DNA of 26,430 nt from a virus: IMG/VR virus record IMGVR_UViG_3300027728_000077, positions 1 to 26,430 of that record; one strand, given 5' to 3'. This document shows positions 6,123 to 13,288 of this stretch, in pieces. How positions within the stretch are numbered: the first letter of the stretch is position 1; the number at the start of each line of letters is the position of its first letter. The notes under the pieces are model-generated. The model was not told the origin of the DNA. It saw only the letters and a program-made list of their open reading frames with translations, and did not search any database. The translations under genes and the position numbers were made by a program.

Positions 6123-7576
6123 ATCTGATCCCAAAACTCGCCCGGTTCGTTGTCCCGGCCGCATTCCTGCCGAAAGCTTGGGCGTCTCCCTACGATGCGG
6201 CAAATTGGTCGCCCTCCCGTGGCCGTGTTCCCGGTTCCGCTCCCCGCGATGCCAAACTCGATCTCTCCCCCGGCGTCAGGACGGAACTTGTCCGTAGATC
6301 CCGCTACCTCCATCGAAATTCCGGGTTCGTGCGCGAGATGGTCTCCAACATGGCGATCTACTCCACGGGCGACGGGATCCGTCCTCAAGCGCAGTCGGCA
6401 GATCCGGAATGGAACCGCCGCGCCGAGGAAATCTTCCGCAGGTGGTCGGCTCAGTGCGAGGTGACGAACCGGTTTTCATTCGAGGAATGCCAGTCGCTCG
6501 TCTGCCGGGGGATGGACGTGGACGGCGAGTTCTTCGTCCTGAAAACCCGCGACCGCAGCGGATTCGCACGAATCCAGCTCATCGAAACCCACCGGATCGG
6601 CGACGATTCAACGGAAACCTGTGATGGAGTCGGGCTCGCATCCGATGGCTCTCCGTCGTTCTACCGCCTGATTGAAGATTCCGGCCCCCGCGACATCCCG
6701 GCTGCTTCGATGCTCCATGTTTTCGAGCCTGAGTCGGTGAGTGCGGTGCGCAATGCGCCGACGATCCAGCATTCGATCAATCACATGATCGACGAGATGG
6801 AACTCCTCGCGCTCGAAAAACATGCGGTGAAGGACAACGCCGACGTGGCGCGGATCCTCAAAACCGCCCGTGGAGAAGTCGAGGACACCGGGGACTTTTC
6901 CATCGGCGCACAAGCCAATCAACCGCAGGCGAGCGATGCCGCCCAGCTCCAGAAGATTATCGGCGGGAAATTGGTCGCGCTCAAACCCGATGAATCCCTG
7001 GACAGCTTCCAGTCGAACCGGCCCTCGCCCACGTTTACTGGGTTTTTAAATCACTTAAGACGTGATAGCGCCCTCGGCGTGCTCCCATACGAATTCGCAG
7101 CCGACTCCAGCAGCATCGGTGGGGCCGGAGTGCGTTTGGTTGTGGCGAAGGCGGACAGGCGGTTCTCATACCGTCAGTTGATCCTCATCAATCGGCTGAT
7201 CGAGCCGGTCTGGGCATATGTGATCGGCGATGCCATCGCCAGGGGCGAACTTGCTGCCCAACCGCAGTGGTGGAGGATTTCCTGCACAACTCCCAAGAAG
7301 GTCTCGGTAGACGCCGGTCGCGAATCGCAGCAGAACCGTGCGGATGTCGAAATGGGCCTCAAAACGATTTCTCAAAGCTACGGCGAACTGGGACTCGATT
7401 TTGAAGAGGAGATGCGAGTGCGCGCCCGCAACGCGAGGTTCCTCGTGGATCTGGCGGCCGAATTTCAAATTCCGCTGGAGATGCTATGGAAAACAAGCGG
7501 GGGCATTGCCACCACAACCGCTGTTGGAGAAATCCAAGATCCGCCACAGATTTCGGGGATGCGGCAGCCGGGGTAA
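6119..7576 (+). CDS. Portal protein, lambda gpB family
   Basis: This 485-residue protein is close to the family length (lambda gpB, 533). It shows the lambda-type portal pattern: an N-terminal SRGRVPGSAPRDAKLDLSPG segment, then LVRRSRYLHRNSGFVREMVS, a CRGMDVDGEFFVLKTRDRSG core, HVFEPESVSAVRNAPTIQH and later DSALGVLPYEFAADSSSIGG. The dodecameric portal forms the DNA channel at the special head vertex and docks the terminase and connector. The C-terminus lacks the long tail of gpB. The TAA stop directly abuts the stop of a convergent cargo gene at 7577 with no gap. Confidence 0.95.
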   Translation: MNLIPKLARFVVPAAFLPKAWASPYDAANWSPSRGRVPGSAPRDAKLDLSPGVRTELVRRSRYLHRNSGFVREMVSNMAIYSTGDGIRPQAQSADPEWNRRAEEIFRRWSAQCEVTNRFSFEECQSLVCRGMDVDGEFFVLKTRDRSGFARIQLIETHRIGDDSTETCDGVGLASDGSPSFYRLIEDSGPRDIPAASMLHVFEPESVSAVRNAPTIQHSINHMIDEMELLALEKHAVKDNADVARILKTARGEVEDTGDFSIGAQANQPQASDAAQLQKIIGGKLVALKPDESLDSFQSNRPSPTFTGFLNHLRRDSALGVLPYEFAADSSSIGGAGVRLVVAKADRRFSYRQLILINRLIEPVWAYVIGDAIARGELAAQPQWWRISCTTPKKVSVDAGRESQQNRADVEMGLKTISQSYGELGLDFEEEMRVRARNARFLVDLAAEFQIPLEMLWKTSGGIATTTAVGEIQDPPQISGMRQPG

Positions 7577-7879
7577 TCAGAATGCCGGCTTGCCACGTTC
7601 TGCTAGCGGCACGGCAAGAGTCTTCTCGATATGCCTTCGCAGTTCGCGAACCTTTGGAATAAAATTCAACTCCTCGTCCTCCGTGATATCCCACTCATCA
7701 ATATAGCTTTTGGGGGATTTTTGGATTGACCTCACATGGGCAAGAATCCCCAGGAGATACTCGTCCTCATTCTGGTATCGCGAGCACGCCGCCCCGAGTT
7801 CGGCCCGCAGGCAATCGCTCGCTTCGCCAGCAAGCCCGATGCTCTCGTAGGCCATTTCTGTGAGTTCGTCGGTATCCAT
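7577..7879 (-). CDS. Small acidic cargo protein, unknown function
   Basis: This is a 100-residue soluble, acidic, helix-rich protein (MDTDELTEMAYESIGLAGEA, later DEWDITEDEELNFIPKVREL). I do not recognise the family. It starts 3 nt after the TGA of the upstream PH-like gene, so the two form a two-gene operon opposite to the phage genes. Its stop is flush with the portal stop. No phage-type TTGACAC element precedes it. The pairing of a membrane protein with a small acidic soluble protein could mean an immunity, exclusion or regulatory pair, but nothing in the sequence proves this. Confidence 0.7.
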   Translation of the reverse strand: MDTDELTEMAYESIGLAGEASDCLRAELGAACSRYQNEDEYLLGILAHVRSIQKSPKSYIDEWDITEDEELNFIPKVRELRRHIEKTLAVPLAERGKPAF

Positions 7880-7882
7880 GGC

Positions 7883-8206
7883 TCAGCGCGGCCTTGCGTC
7901 TAGTTGGCGCAAGATATCATCCCGGTCTGCCGGTGTAATGATGAAGTTTTTTATCCAGCCGCTCTTCCGCCGAATCCTCAGCACCCTTTTCATGGCGAAA
8001 GCAGTGTTGCACCAGTGCTCGTTCCAAAACGGGGCCGATGTATCCACAAATGCGATGTCTGAAAGCGCGATTTTTCGGAGTGTGAATCTGCCAACCACAA
8101 CCCGCAAATACTGATCATCCACCACGTAGGCGATCCTGGTGATCATCCAGTATAGGAACGTGCCCCACACCAGGATTCCCACGAACACGCCGATGTTTTC
8201 CTTCAT
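7883..8206 (-). CDS. Membrane protein with PH-like domain (cargo)
   Basis: Starting at the ATG at 8206 gives 107 residues; the reading frame extends further upstream without a good start. An N-terminal hydrophobic helix (IGVFVGILVWGTFLYWMITR, about 5-24) is followed by a short beta-rich domain (DDQYLRVVVGRFTLRKIALS; VLRIRRKSGWIKNFIITPAD; ending DRDDILRQLDAR). The ending 'FIITPADRDDILRQL' is typical of small bacterial PH-like domains that sit below a membrane helix. It is probably an inner-membrane protein with a cytoplasmic domain. It lies upstream of the small acidic gene, with a candidate promoter just before it. Its role in the lysogen is unknown. Confidence 0.7.
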   Translation of the reverse strand: MKENIGVFVGILVWGTFLYWMITRIAYVVDDQYLRVVVGRFTLRKIALSDIAFVDTSAPFWNEHWCNTAFAMKRVLRIRRKSGWIKNFIITPADRDDILRQLDARPR

Positions 8207-8212
8207 CCGCAA

Positions 8213-8241
8213 AATATGACCGCATGATCCTCCCGGCGCAA
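8213..8241 (-). promoter_or_regulatory. Candidate promoter for the two-gene cargo operon
   Basis: On the - strand, TTGCGC (8241-8236) and CATATT (8218-8213) are separated by 17 nt and lie just before the ATG at 8206. Both boxes are imperfect. Confidence 0.3.
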
Positions 8242-8250
8242 CCCGACTGA

Positions 8251-8257
8251 TTGACAC
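8251..8257 (+). promoter_or_regulatory. Start-proximal TTGACAC element, protease
   Basis: It begins 20 nt before the GTG at 8271, immediately after the cargo slot. No same-strand upstream gene ends here, so the element is not a by-product of a stop codon. Confidence 0.6.
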
Positions 8258-8270
8258 GGGGTTCCACGGC

Positions 8271-9671
8271 GTGAACCTCACACTCCTTCAAAAACAGCCA
8301 TGGCTGATCGCGCCCGAAGCTCTCGGGGCGATGGTCGCCGCCACAAAATCGTTCTTCGACAACGCGCCTGATCTTCCTGAGCGCCCGAACTCGCCCTGCC
8401 TCGCATTGGAGGATGGCGTGGGCGTCATTTCGATCACCGGCCCGATGCTCCGTAACCCGGACATTTTCGACCGGATCATCTTTGGAGCCTGCGACACCGG
8501 AGAACTCATCAATGCCGTGGCCGAGGCTGCTGCCCGTCCCGACATCGAGGCTATCTTCCTCGACATCGATTCCCCCGGCGGATCGGTCAACGGCACCCCC
8601 GAACTCGCCCAGGCAGTCGCCGACGCCTCCAAGACGAAATACGTCTATGCGTTCAGCGCGGGCCAGATGTGCTCGGCTGCCTACTGGGTCGCGAGCCAGG
8701 CGGATGCCATCTACGCCACCCCGAGCGCAAGGATCGGCTCCATCGGCGTGATCCTCCCGGTCGTGGATTCCTCGGCCGCGTTTGAGCAGGCGGGACTGAA
8801 GGTGGAAGTCTTTGCGGCGGGGAAATTCAAAAGCGCCGGAACTCCTGGCACGAGCCTCACCGACGACCAGCGGGCCTGGCTGCAATCCGAAGTCGAGGAA
8901 ACCGCCGCTGACTTTCACGCCGCCGTGCTCGCCCGCGGTCGCAAGATCCCTGACGAGGCGATGGAGGGGCAGACGTTTTCCGCCCGGAAGGCGATGCGGT
9001 TCAACTTGGCCGGAATGGTGGCGAGTCGTGCGGAGGCGATGTCCCGTCTGCGGAAACTCCATGTTCGTTCGGTTGACACGGGTTCCGGTGCAATGAGCGC
9101 ACCAACAATCGAAAACGAACTCGCCCAGGCCCGTGAGCAAATCACCCGCTTGGAAGCCGACGCTGCGGCCCGGGATTCACTCCTGACCGAAGCCAACACC
9201 AAATTCACCGAGGCCACCGCCAGCGCGACCGGCCTGCAAGCCCGCCTGGAGGTTCTCGAATCCGAGCGACAGATCGAGGCGGAATCCCTCGCCCAACTCC
9301 GCGTCGATCTCGATGCCGCACGCTCCACGAACGCTTCGCTCGCCAGCGACAAGGACGCGCTTGCCGGGCAGCTCAAGGAAATCGAGACGAGCAACGCCGC
9401 CTTCAATCTCAGCCTCAAAGAAATCCAGACCCGCAACGCCGCACTGGAAGCCGCCGAGCAGGATTTGGAAAAGCGGGCCTCGCTCCGCGCCGCCCAGATC
9501 GTCGCCGAAACCGGCACTTCGGCTCCGGCCAATGTGACCCCGAAAGGCGAACCGCAGACGGCCAGCCTCCTGGAGCGGTTCCGCTCGATCACCAATCCCG
9601 CCGAGCAGACCGCTTTCTGGCAGGGACTCTCCGCCGACCAGAAAAACCAAATCCTGTCCTCAACCAAGTAA
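8271..9671 (+). CDS. Prohead protease (S49/SppA-type) with C-terminal scaffold
   Basis: This 466-residue protein starts at GTG. Residues about 45-260 form an S49 (SppA/lambda gpC-like) serine peptidase: LDIDSPGGSVNGTPELAQAV, catalytic Ser135 in AGQMCSAAYWVASQADAIYA and the general-base Lys187 in AAGKFKSAGTP. From residue 275 onward the sequence changes to a long coiled coil (LAQAREQITRLEADAAARDS and further heptads), ending in a short globular piece AFWQGLSADQKNQILSS. This is the layout of lambda gpC, whose C-terminal part is also made separately as scaffold Nu3. The protease matures the head after assembly. The GTG start is fixed by the TTGACAC element 20 nt upstream. Confidence 0.93.
   Translation: MNLTLLQKQPWLIAPEALGAMVAATKSFFDNAPDLPERPNSPCLALEDGVGVISITGPMLRNPDIFDRIIFGACDTGELINAVAEAAARPDIEAIFLDIDSPGGSVNGTPELAQAVADASKTKYVYAFSAGQMCSAAYWVASQADAIYATPSARIGSIGVILPVVDSSAAFEQAGLKVEVFAAGKFKSAGTPGTSLTDDQRAWLQSEVEETAADFHAAVLARGRKIPDEAMEGQTFSARKAMRFNLAGMVASRAEAMSRLRKLHVRSVDTGSGAMSAPTIENELAQAREQITRLEADAAARDSLLTEANTKFTEATASATGLQARLEVLESERQIEAESLAQLRVDLDAARSTNASLASDKDALAGQLKEIETSNAAFNLSLKEIQTRNAALEAAEQDLEKRASLRAAQIVAETGTSAPANVTPKGEPQTASLLERFRSITNPAEQTAFWQGLSADQKNQILSSTK
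9073..9079 (+). promoter_or_regulatory. Internal TTGACAC element, nested scaffold start
   Basis: It lies inside the protease ORF and begins 20 nt before an in-frame ATG at 9093. Confidence 0.6.
9093..9671 (+). CDS. Nested in-frame scaffold protein (Nu3-like)
   Basis: An in-frame ATG at 9093 (residue 275 of the protease ORF) would give a 192-residue protein beginning MSAPTIENELAQAREQITRL. It is almost entirely coiled coil, as expected of a scaffold, and its start coincides exactly with the protease-to-scaffold boundary. The same TTGACAC element that precedes other phage starts is present 20 nt upstream, although the region is coding. In lambda, Nu3 is likewise translated from an internal start within gene C. 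The independent product is inferred; the frame, motif and domain break are seen. Confidence 0.7.
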   Translation: MSAPTIENELAQAREQITRLEADAAARDSLLTEANTKFTEATASATGLQARLEVLESERQIEAESLAQLRVDLDAARSTNASLASDKDALAGQLKEIETSNAAFNLSLKEIQTRNAALEAAEQDLEKRASLRAAQIVAETGTSAPANVTPKGEPQTASLLERFRSITNPAEQTAFWQGLSADQKNQILSSTK

Positions 9672-9677
9672 CATCCC

Positions 9678-10571
9678 ATGTCCAACATCCTCACCAACGC
9701 AAAAGACGTCAAAGTCGCGCAGTCGGCCCTCAAGCCGTTCATGGCGACGCTCCTGCCCATGCGGGCATTCTCCAGCAACTTCTCGCCCGAGCCCGCTGAC
9801 AAGCTCGACACGATCCGCGTCCCGATCGTGGGCGCGCCGAGTCCGGCCAGCGACTTCAGCGGAAGCTACACGGCGAATGCAGATTCCTCGATCGACGTGG
9901 CGCCGGTGCAACTCAACCGGCACAAATACAAGACCGTCCACGTCACCGCCCGCGAGGCGGCCGAGACCGCTCTCAACGTGCTGGAAACCCTCGTTGGCAG
10001 CGCGGTCAAGCAGCTCGCCCAGGATGTGCTCCAGGACATCTTCACGGAGATCACCGCCGCCAACTACGGCGCACCCGGAATCGCGGCCCTGGCCTCGACC
10101 GCCTTCGACTACAAGAAGGTGCTCGGAGTGCGGGAATCCTGCGGTGCCGCGAGGATGCCGAGCACGGACCGTGCGCTCGTCCTCGATGCCGCCTACTTCA
10201 GCAACCTGCTTGGCGACGACATCGTGGCCAAGAGCTTCATGACGCCGGTTGCGCAGCCGGGCGTGGTCGATGGCCTCATCCGCCGCCTGGCCGGGTTCGA
10301 CGTGTATGAAACCACGATCCTGCCCAACGGCGACGAGAAGCTGGTCGGGTTCGCCGGGCACCCGAGCTGCCTCGCGGTGGCCATGCGCTACCTCCAGCCG
10401 GTCGCCCAATACGACGAGGCGGGCGCGGTCACCGATCCCGAAACCGGGCTCACCTTCGGCTACCTGCGCTATACCGAGACCAGCTCCAACCGGATCTTCG
10501 TCACCGTCGAATGCCTCTACGGCTTCAAGGTGGCGATCGCGGGCGGCCTCAAGCGTATCGTCAAACCCTGA
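9678..10571 (+). CDS. Major capsid protein (HK97-fold type expected)
   Basis: This 297-residue protein follows the scaffold by 6 nt. Its start (MSNILTNAKDVKVAQSALKP) and the alternating beta/helix pattern, with PVQLNRHKYKTVHVTAREAA, an AAYFSNLLGDDIVAKSFM stretch and the C-terminal RIFVTVECLYGFKVAIAGGL, fit major capsid proteins of lambda/P22-like phages. Position after portal, protease and scaffold makes the role nearly certain. No decoration protein of the gpD type follows. Neither TTGACAC nor Shine-Dalgarno precedes the ATG. A strong terminator lies just after the stop. Confidence 0.88.
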   Translation: MSNILTNAKDVKVAQSALKPFMATLLPMRAFSSNFSPEPADKLDTIRVPIVGAPSPASDFSGSYTANADSSIDVAPVQLNRHKYKTVHVTAREAAETALNVLETLVGSAVKQLAQDVLQDIFTEITAANYGAPGIAALASTAFDYKKVLGVRESCGAARMPSTDRALVLDAAYFSNLLGDDIVAKSFMTPVAQPGVVDGLIRRLAGFDVYETTILPNGDEKLVGFAGHPSCLAVAMRYLQPVAQYDEAGAVTDPETGLTFGYLRYTETSSNRIFVTVECLYGFKVAIAGGLKRIVKP

Positions 10572-10590
10572 TCTGTGGTTCGGTTGCAAG

Positions 10591-10620
10591 CCCCCGCATC
10601 AGCAATGGTGCGGGGGTTTT
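10591..10620 (+). terminator. Rho-independent terminator after the capsid gene
   Basis: CCCCCGCA (10591-10598) pairs perfectly with TGCGGGGG (10609-10616) around a 10-nt loop and is followed by TTTT. It lies 20 nt after the capsid stop and before the toxin-antitoxin pair, so it would limit read-through into the tail genes. Confidence 0.85.
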
Positions 10621-10682
10621 GTGTTTCGTGAAACGCCCGGAAAACTGTTGCGACCCATCGGTGTGCGTGGCAAGGTTACTCC

Positions 10683-10895
10683 ATGAGCGCACTTGAAGTT
10701 CTCGAGCATCTGCGGGAGGCGAATCCCAAGGAGTTGGCCATGGTCAGGGACACCGCAGAATCCCTCCTGTCGGTCGCTCAACTCACGTCGAGCGAGGATC
10801 GGGAAATTGCCGCCGCGCTTGAAGAATCCGAAGCAGAGTTTGCAAGAGGCGAGGGAATCCCTGCCGCTGAAGCCTGGCGGAGACTGGGAATTTGA
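10683..10895 (+). CDS. Antitoxin of a RelE/ParE-type module
   Basis: This 70-residue acidic helical protein (MSALEVLEHLREANPKELAM ... EESEAEFARGEGIPAAEAWR) has the size and C-terminal pattern of small antitoxins that wrap RelE/ParE toxins. The ending 'FARGEGIPAAEAWRRLGI' is common in this type. It overlaps the toxin start (TTGA). The DNA-binding part is not obvious. A short palindrome, GTTTC-GT-GAAAC at 10623-10634, lies upstream and could be an autoregulatory operator, although it partly adjoins the terminator. The pair is a stability or exclusion module inserted between head and tail genes. Confidence 0.8.
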   Translation: MSALEVLEHLREANPKELAMVRDTAESLLSVAQLTSSEDREIAAALEESEAEFARGEGIPAAEAWRRLGI

Positions 10896-11185
10896 AAGAC
10901 TTCTCCGTCGAAATCTCTCCAAGGGCGCTTCGTGATCTTGAGCGTGCAAAGCGCGAGGTGTTTGATGCGTCCCAAAGCGAGGTGGTAGCGGTGGACTATT
11001 TGCGGAGAATCGCCGCAGAGATCGATGCCTTGAGCACGATGCCCAGCCGTTTTCCATTTTGGAAAACCAGCCAGAAATACCGATTCCTGACCACCGAGAA
11101 GTATCTCGCGTTTTTTCAAATCGAAGGGATGCGGGTGAAAGTCTCCCACGTTCGTTACGCGGGACGAAGGCCGTTTCGAGGATAG
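10892..11185 (+). CDS. RelE/ParE-family toxin
   Basis: This 97-residue protein starts at TTG overlapping the antitoxin stop. It shows the family pattern: an N-terminal strand FSVEISPRALRDLERA, a long helix with DYLRRIAAEIDAL, then the beta-sheet core RFLTTEKYLAFFQIEGMRVK and VSHVRYAGRRPF at the C-terminus, where RelE/ParE toxins have catalytic or contact residues. It is expected to cleave ribosome-bound mRNA (RelE) or poison gyrase (ParE); the two cannot be told apart here. A GGAG-like Shine-Dalgarno lies in the antitoxin end. It ends 4 nt before the TTGACAC element of the next phage gene. Confidence 0.88.
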   Translation: MKDFSVEISPRALRDLERAKREVFDASQSEVVAVDYLRRIAAEIDALSTMPSRFPFWKTSQKYRFLTTEKYLAFFQIEGMRVKVSHVRYAGRRPFRG

Positions 11186-11189
11186 GCCG

Positions 11190-11196
11190 TTGACAC
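11190..11196 (+). promoter_or_regulatory. Start-proximal TTGACAC element, connector gene
   Basis: It begins 19 nt before the ATG at 11209 and lies after, not within, the toxin's TAG stop. Confidence 0.6.
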
Positions 11197-11208
11197 GCCC
11201 GGCGGGGC

Positions 11209-11514
11209 ATGTCCATCCATGATGAAATGGCCGCAGATGTGGCCGGTATATTTTCCGAGTTCGGGAAAGAAGTCGCCATTGCCGGTCGCACGCTGCCCGC
11301 TCTGATCTCCGAACCGCAGGAAACCCTCGAACTCGGGGCCGGCGGGTTTACGGCCTCCGGCAATTTCACGGTAAAGTTGTTACGCAACAACCTTCCGGCG
11401 ATTCCGACGATCGGGCAGACGCTCACCTACGCCGGGGAAACCTTCCGGATCGTGCGGGTGTCGAACCGCCCGCCTCATCCTCTCCTCACCCTCACCGTGG
11501 AGCCGGTCGAATGA
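11209..11514 (+). CDS. Head-tail connector (gpFII-like)
   Basis: This is a 101-residue beta-rich protein. The C-terminal half, IPTIGQTLTYAGETFRIVRV then PHPLLTLTVEPVE, is the pattern seen in lambda gpFII/Gifsy-type head-tail joining proteins, where a short barrel ends in a strand that contacts the tail. Position after the capsid and before the tail terminator supports this. Its TGA overlaps the next ATG (ATGA). A 16-bp palindrome lies within it (11376-11391). The assignment is mostly by synteny and secondary structure. Confidence 0.65.
   Translation: MSIHDEMAADVAGIFSEFGKEVAIAGRTLPALISEPQETLELGAGGFTASGNFTVKLLRNNLPAIPTIGQTLTYAGETFRIVRVSNRPPHPLLTLTVEPVE
11376..11391. repeat. 16-bp palindrome copy 2 (GTTGTTACGCAACAAC)
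   Basis: The halves match as inverted repeats at 7 of 8 positions. It lies inside the connector gene and fits the same degenerate consensus as copies 1 and 3. Confidence 0.7.
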
Positions 11515-11912
11515 ACACGGACATCGAACGCGGCTTCGTGGTGGTGATCCAGGCGGCAATGCCGGGCGTTCATGTGAGGGAGGCGACAAGTTCAAAGCCC
11601 CATCCCTCGGACGCCCAGATGGTGATCGTCCAGTGCTCCGAATGCGAGCATGTGGCCGGACCGCTTTACCGGGCGACTGTGAAAGTGCATCTCGGCACAC
11701 CGGCTTTCGACATGGGCGAGTCCCGCCACCGCGAGGCTGCGGGAATGCTGGCTCTTTCGCTCCTCGATCCAACCGAGGCGAAGGTCGTGTTTGATGCCGC
11801 CGCCGGCAGCGTTTCACTCCATGGGTTTCATGTCAGATCCCAGAGCGAAGATATCGTCGAGAACACCTGGCGCTCGACCATTGAGCTGATCGCCGGGATC
11901 CGCCTCGGTTGA
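11511..11912 (+). CDS. Tail terminator-like protein (gpU-like)
   Basis: This is a 133-residue alpha/beta protein: an N-terminal helix (IERGFVVVIQAAMPGVHV), strands MVIVQCSECEHV and LYRATVKVHLGTPAFD, a helix SRHREAAGMLALSLL and a final strand NTWRSTIELIAGIRLG. This order (helix, strands, helix, strand) and the length match gpU-type proteins that cap the tail tube, and the gene follows the connector as expected. The start overlaps the preceding stop. Sequence alone gives no signature residue. Confidence 0.6.
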   Translation: MNTDIERGFVVVIQAAMPGVHVREATSSKPHPSDAQMVIVQCSECEHVAGPLYRATVKVHLGTPAFDMGESRHREAAGMLALSLLDPTEAKVVFDAAAGSVSLHGFHVRSQSEDIVENTWRSTIELIAGIRLG

Positions 11913-11914
11913 CA
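11909..11914 (+). promoter_or_regulatory. Start-proximal TTGACA element, 70-residue tail gene
   Basis: TTGACA(T) begins 19 nt before the ATG at 11928. It selects that ATG over a closer one at 11913, which lies in another frame. Confidence 0.5.
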
Positions 11915-11927
11915 TGGCCGTCGGTGC

Positions 11928-12140
11928 ATGGCTGACACATCACCTGAGCCGAAACCCGAGATTCGCCGTTCCACCTACGACTTCTGCGAAAAGGCACTGG
12001 CCCAATTTGAGGCCATCCCCGCCCAAGCACGGGCGAAAGGATTCTCGATCACCCGCTCCCAGACGATTTCCGGCGACACGGTTCAACGCTCCTACATCAT
12101 CCAGTTCGATCTCAAACTGACCGGCTGCGAACTCCCCTGA
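11928..12140 (+). CDS. Small tail-region protein, unknown
   Basis: This is a 70-residue protein, MADTSPEPKPEIRRSTYDFC, followed by an amphipathic segment and a strand-like end VQRSYIIQFDLKLTGCELP. I do not recognise a family. It lies between the tail terminator and the two tail-tube-like genes, so it is probably a structural or assembly component. Only 1 nt separates it from the next gene. The start is fixed by the TTGACA element. Confidence 0.7.
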   Translation: MADTSPEPKPEIRRSTYDFCEKALAQFEAIPAQARAKGFSITRSQTISGDTVQRSYIIQFDLKLTGCELP

Positions 12141-12141
12141 C

Positions 12142-12450
12142 ATGGCCTTCGCGACAATCAACCTCTTTGGCGTGACCGACCCGGCTGCCGGATACCTTCA
12201 GGAATCCTCGCAGGAAAAGAGCGTCGAGGTCGCGACCTGCAAGGATGCCACGGGCGTCACCAAGTTGGCCGTGCCCAAAGGCGTTGTCACCACCACGGTC
12301 ACGCTCAAAGGCAAGGGCACGTATGCGCCATCGGTTTCAAGGAACACGGCGGTCGGGGCCACTGCCGTCATCACCTCCGCGAAGGCGTCCGAGAGCAACG
12401 ACGACTTCCCCGACTACGAGATCACTTACCAGAAATTTGCCTCCACCTGA
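12142..12450 (+). CDS. Tail tube-like protein, copy A
   Basis: This 102-residue, beta-rich, Thr/Ala/Val-rich protein (VPKGVVTTTVTLKGKGTYAP; TAVGATAVITSAKASESNDD) resembles the next gene over its whole length, with shared landmarks KGKG and VI.(S/T)..KxSxxNDD. Position matches lambda gpV, the tail tube protein, but it is much shorter than gpV (246). It may be a tube subunit or tail-tube-associated protein. The start lacks both TTGACAC and Shine-Dalgarno. Confidence 0.6.
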   Translation: MAFATINLFGVTDPAAGYLQESSQEKSVEVATCKDATGVTKLAVPKGVVTTTVTLKGKGTYAPSVSRNTAVGATAVITSAKASESNDDFPDYEITYQKFAST

Positions 12451-12454
12451 TTTT

Positions 12455-12769
12455 ATGGCCGCACCCACTGACATCGGCATCACACTCGTCACCGAGGCCA
12501 CCGCTCAATCGGCGGAGGTTTCGAGCAAAGGTGACGTCAAAATCCTCACCGACAGGAGCGGCAACTACTCGAACGCCGCCGTCCAGGATCCCACGTTTGA
12601 ATTCAGTGTGCGCGGTAAAGGTGCGGCATGCCCGGTCGCGCTCAAGGCCGCGACAGCCCCGACCGGAGTCAGCGGCAAGGTCATCGTGACCACCGTGAAG
12701 GAATCCACCAAGAACGACGACTGGGAGGAATGGGAATATTCCGGCCAGGGCTACCCGTCGGCCACCTGA
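12455..12769 (+). CDS. Tail tube-like protein, copy B (paralogue of copy A)
   Basis: This 104-residue protein starts at the ATG at 12455, 4 nt after copy A. It aligns with copy A: ATAQSAEVSSKGDVKILTDR against SQEKSVEVATCKDATG, the RGKGAACPV/KGKGTYAPS pair, and KESTKNDDWEEWEYSGQGY against KASESNDDFPDYEITYQKF. The two probably arose by tandem duplication and now differ strongly. Possibly one forms the tube and the other a specialised ring. The longer upstream reading of this frame overlaps copy A and is unlikely to be used. Confidence 0.62.
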   Translation: MAAPTDIGITLVTEATAQSAEVSSKGDVKILTDRSGNYSNAAVQDPTFEFSVRGKGAACPVALKAATAPTGVSGKVIVTTVKESTKNDDWEEWEYSGQGYPSAT

Positions 12770-12793
12770 TCCGTTTTCAACACCGATCCCATC

Positions 12794-13288
12794 ATGAGAA
12801 ACGGCCAATCATTCCACTGGATTGCGGAGGAGGCGAAAGCCCAGCAGACGCCGGAAGGCAAACTGCGTTTCGCCAACAACCCTCTCACGAGTCCCAACAC
12901 CCAGCTCATCGCAGCAGCCCTCACATCTGGATTCAAGTTGGTCGAACCGGGCGGCTTCCGTGACACGGTTGAGCAGACCGAGAACGGCCCGCTGCGCCGG
13001 GTCGAGTGGTTTATCGACGGGGCCTCCCGAGGGATCTTCAAATCTCCCGACGAGGAAATCGAATTCCCCGAGTTCCGACGCCGGTTCGAAAGCGAAGAGT
13101 GGTGCCTGGCCAACCCCGACCACCCGATTTCGTTCCTGCGGTGGGCATTCCGCGCTCACGGCGATCTCCGCGACCGGATCCGCACGCTCAAACCCGCCGC
13201 CCTCGTGCGCCGGGGCAACCGGCAAGTCACGCTCCCAGCCGATCTTCCCGAAGACAAACGCCAGAAACTCCTTTCCTACCTCAAATGA
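12794..13288 (+). CDS. Tail-region protein, unknown
   Basis: This is a 164-residue protein with many charged residues: an N-terminal MRNGQSFHWIAEEAKAQQTP, a middle GFRDTVEQTENGPLRRVEWF and a C-terminal LPEDKRQKLLSYLK. I do not recognise the family. It is followed, with an ATGA overlap, by the frameshift pair of assembly chaperones, so a tail assembly role is likely. No initiation element was found upstream of the ATG. Base use matches the neighbouring structural genes. Confidence 0.7.
   Translation: MRNGQSFHWIAEEAKAQQTPEGKLRFANNPLTSPNTQLIAAALTSGFKLVEPGGFRDTVEQTENGPLRRVEWFIDGASRGIFKSPDEEIEFPEFRRRFESEEWCLANPDHPISFLRWAFRAHGDLRDRIRTLKPAALVRRGNRQVTLPADLPEDKRQKLLSYLK

Noticed and set aside
5267-7887. 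Shared 12-mer CCATGGCTCAGC at the starts of two - strand genes (5267-5278, 7876-7887)
   Set aside because: Both include a start codon and, in one case, the upstream stop; similarity does not extend further, so it is likely coincidence.
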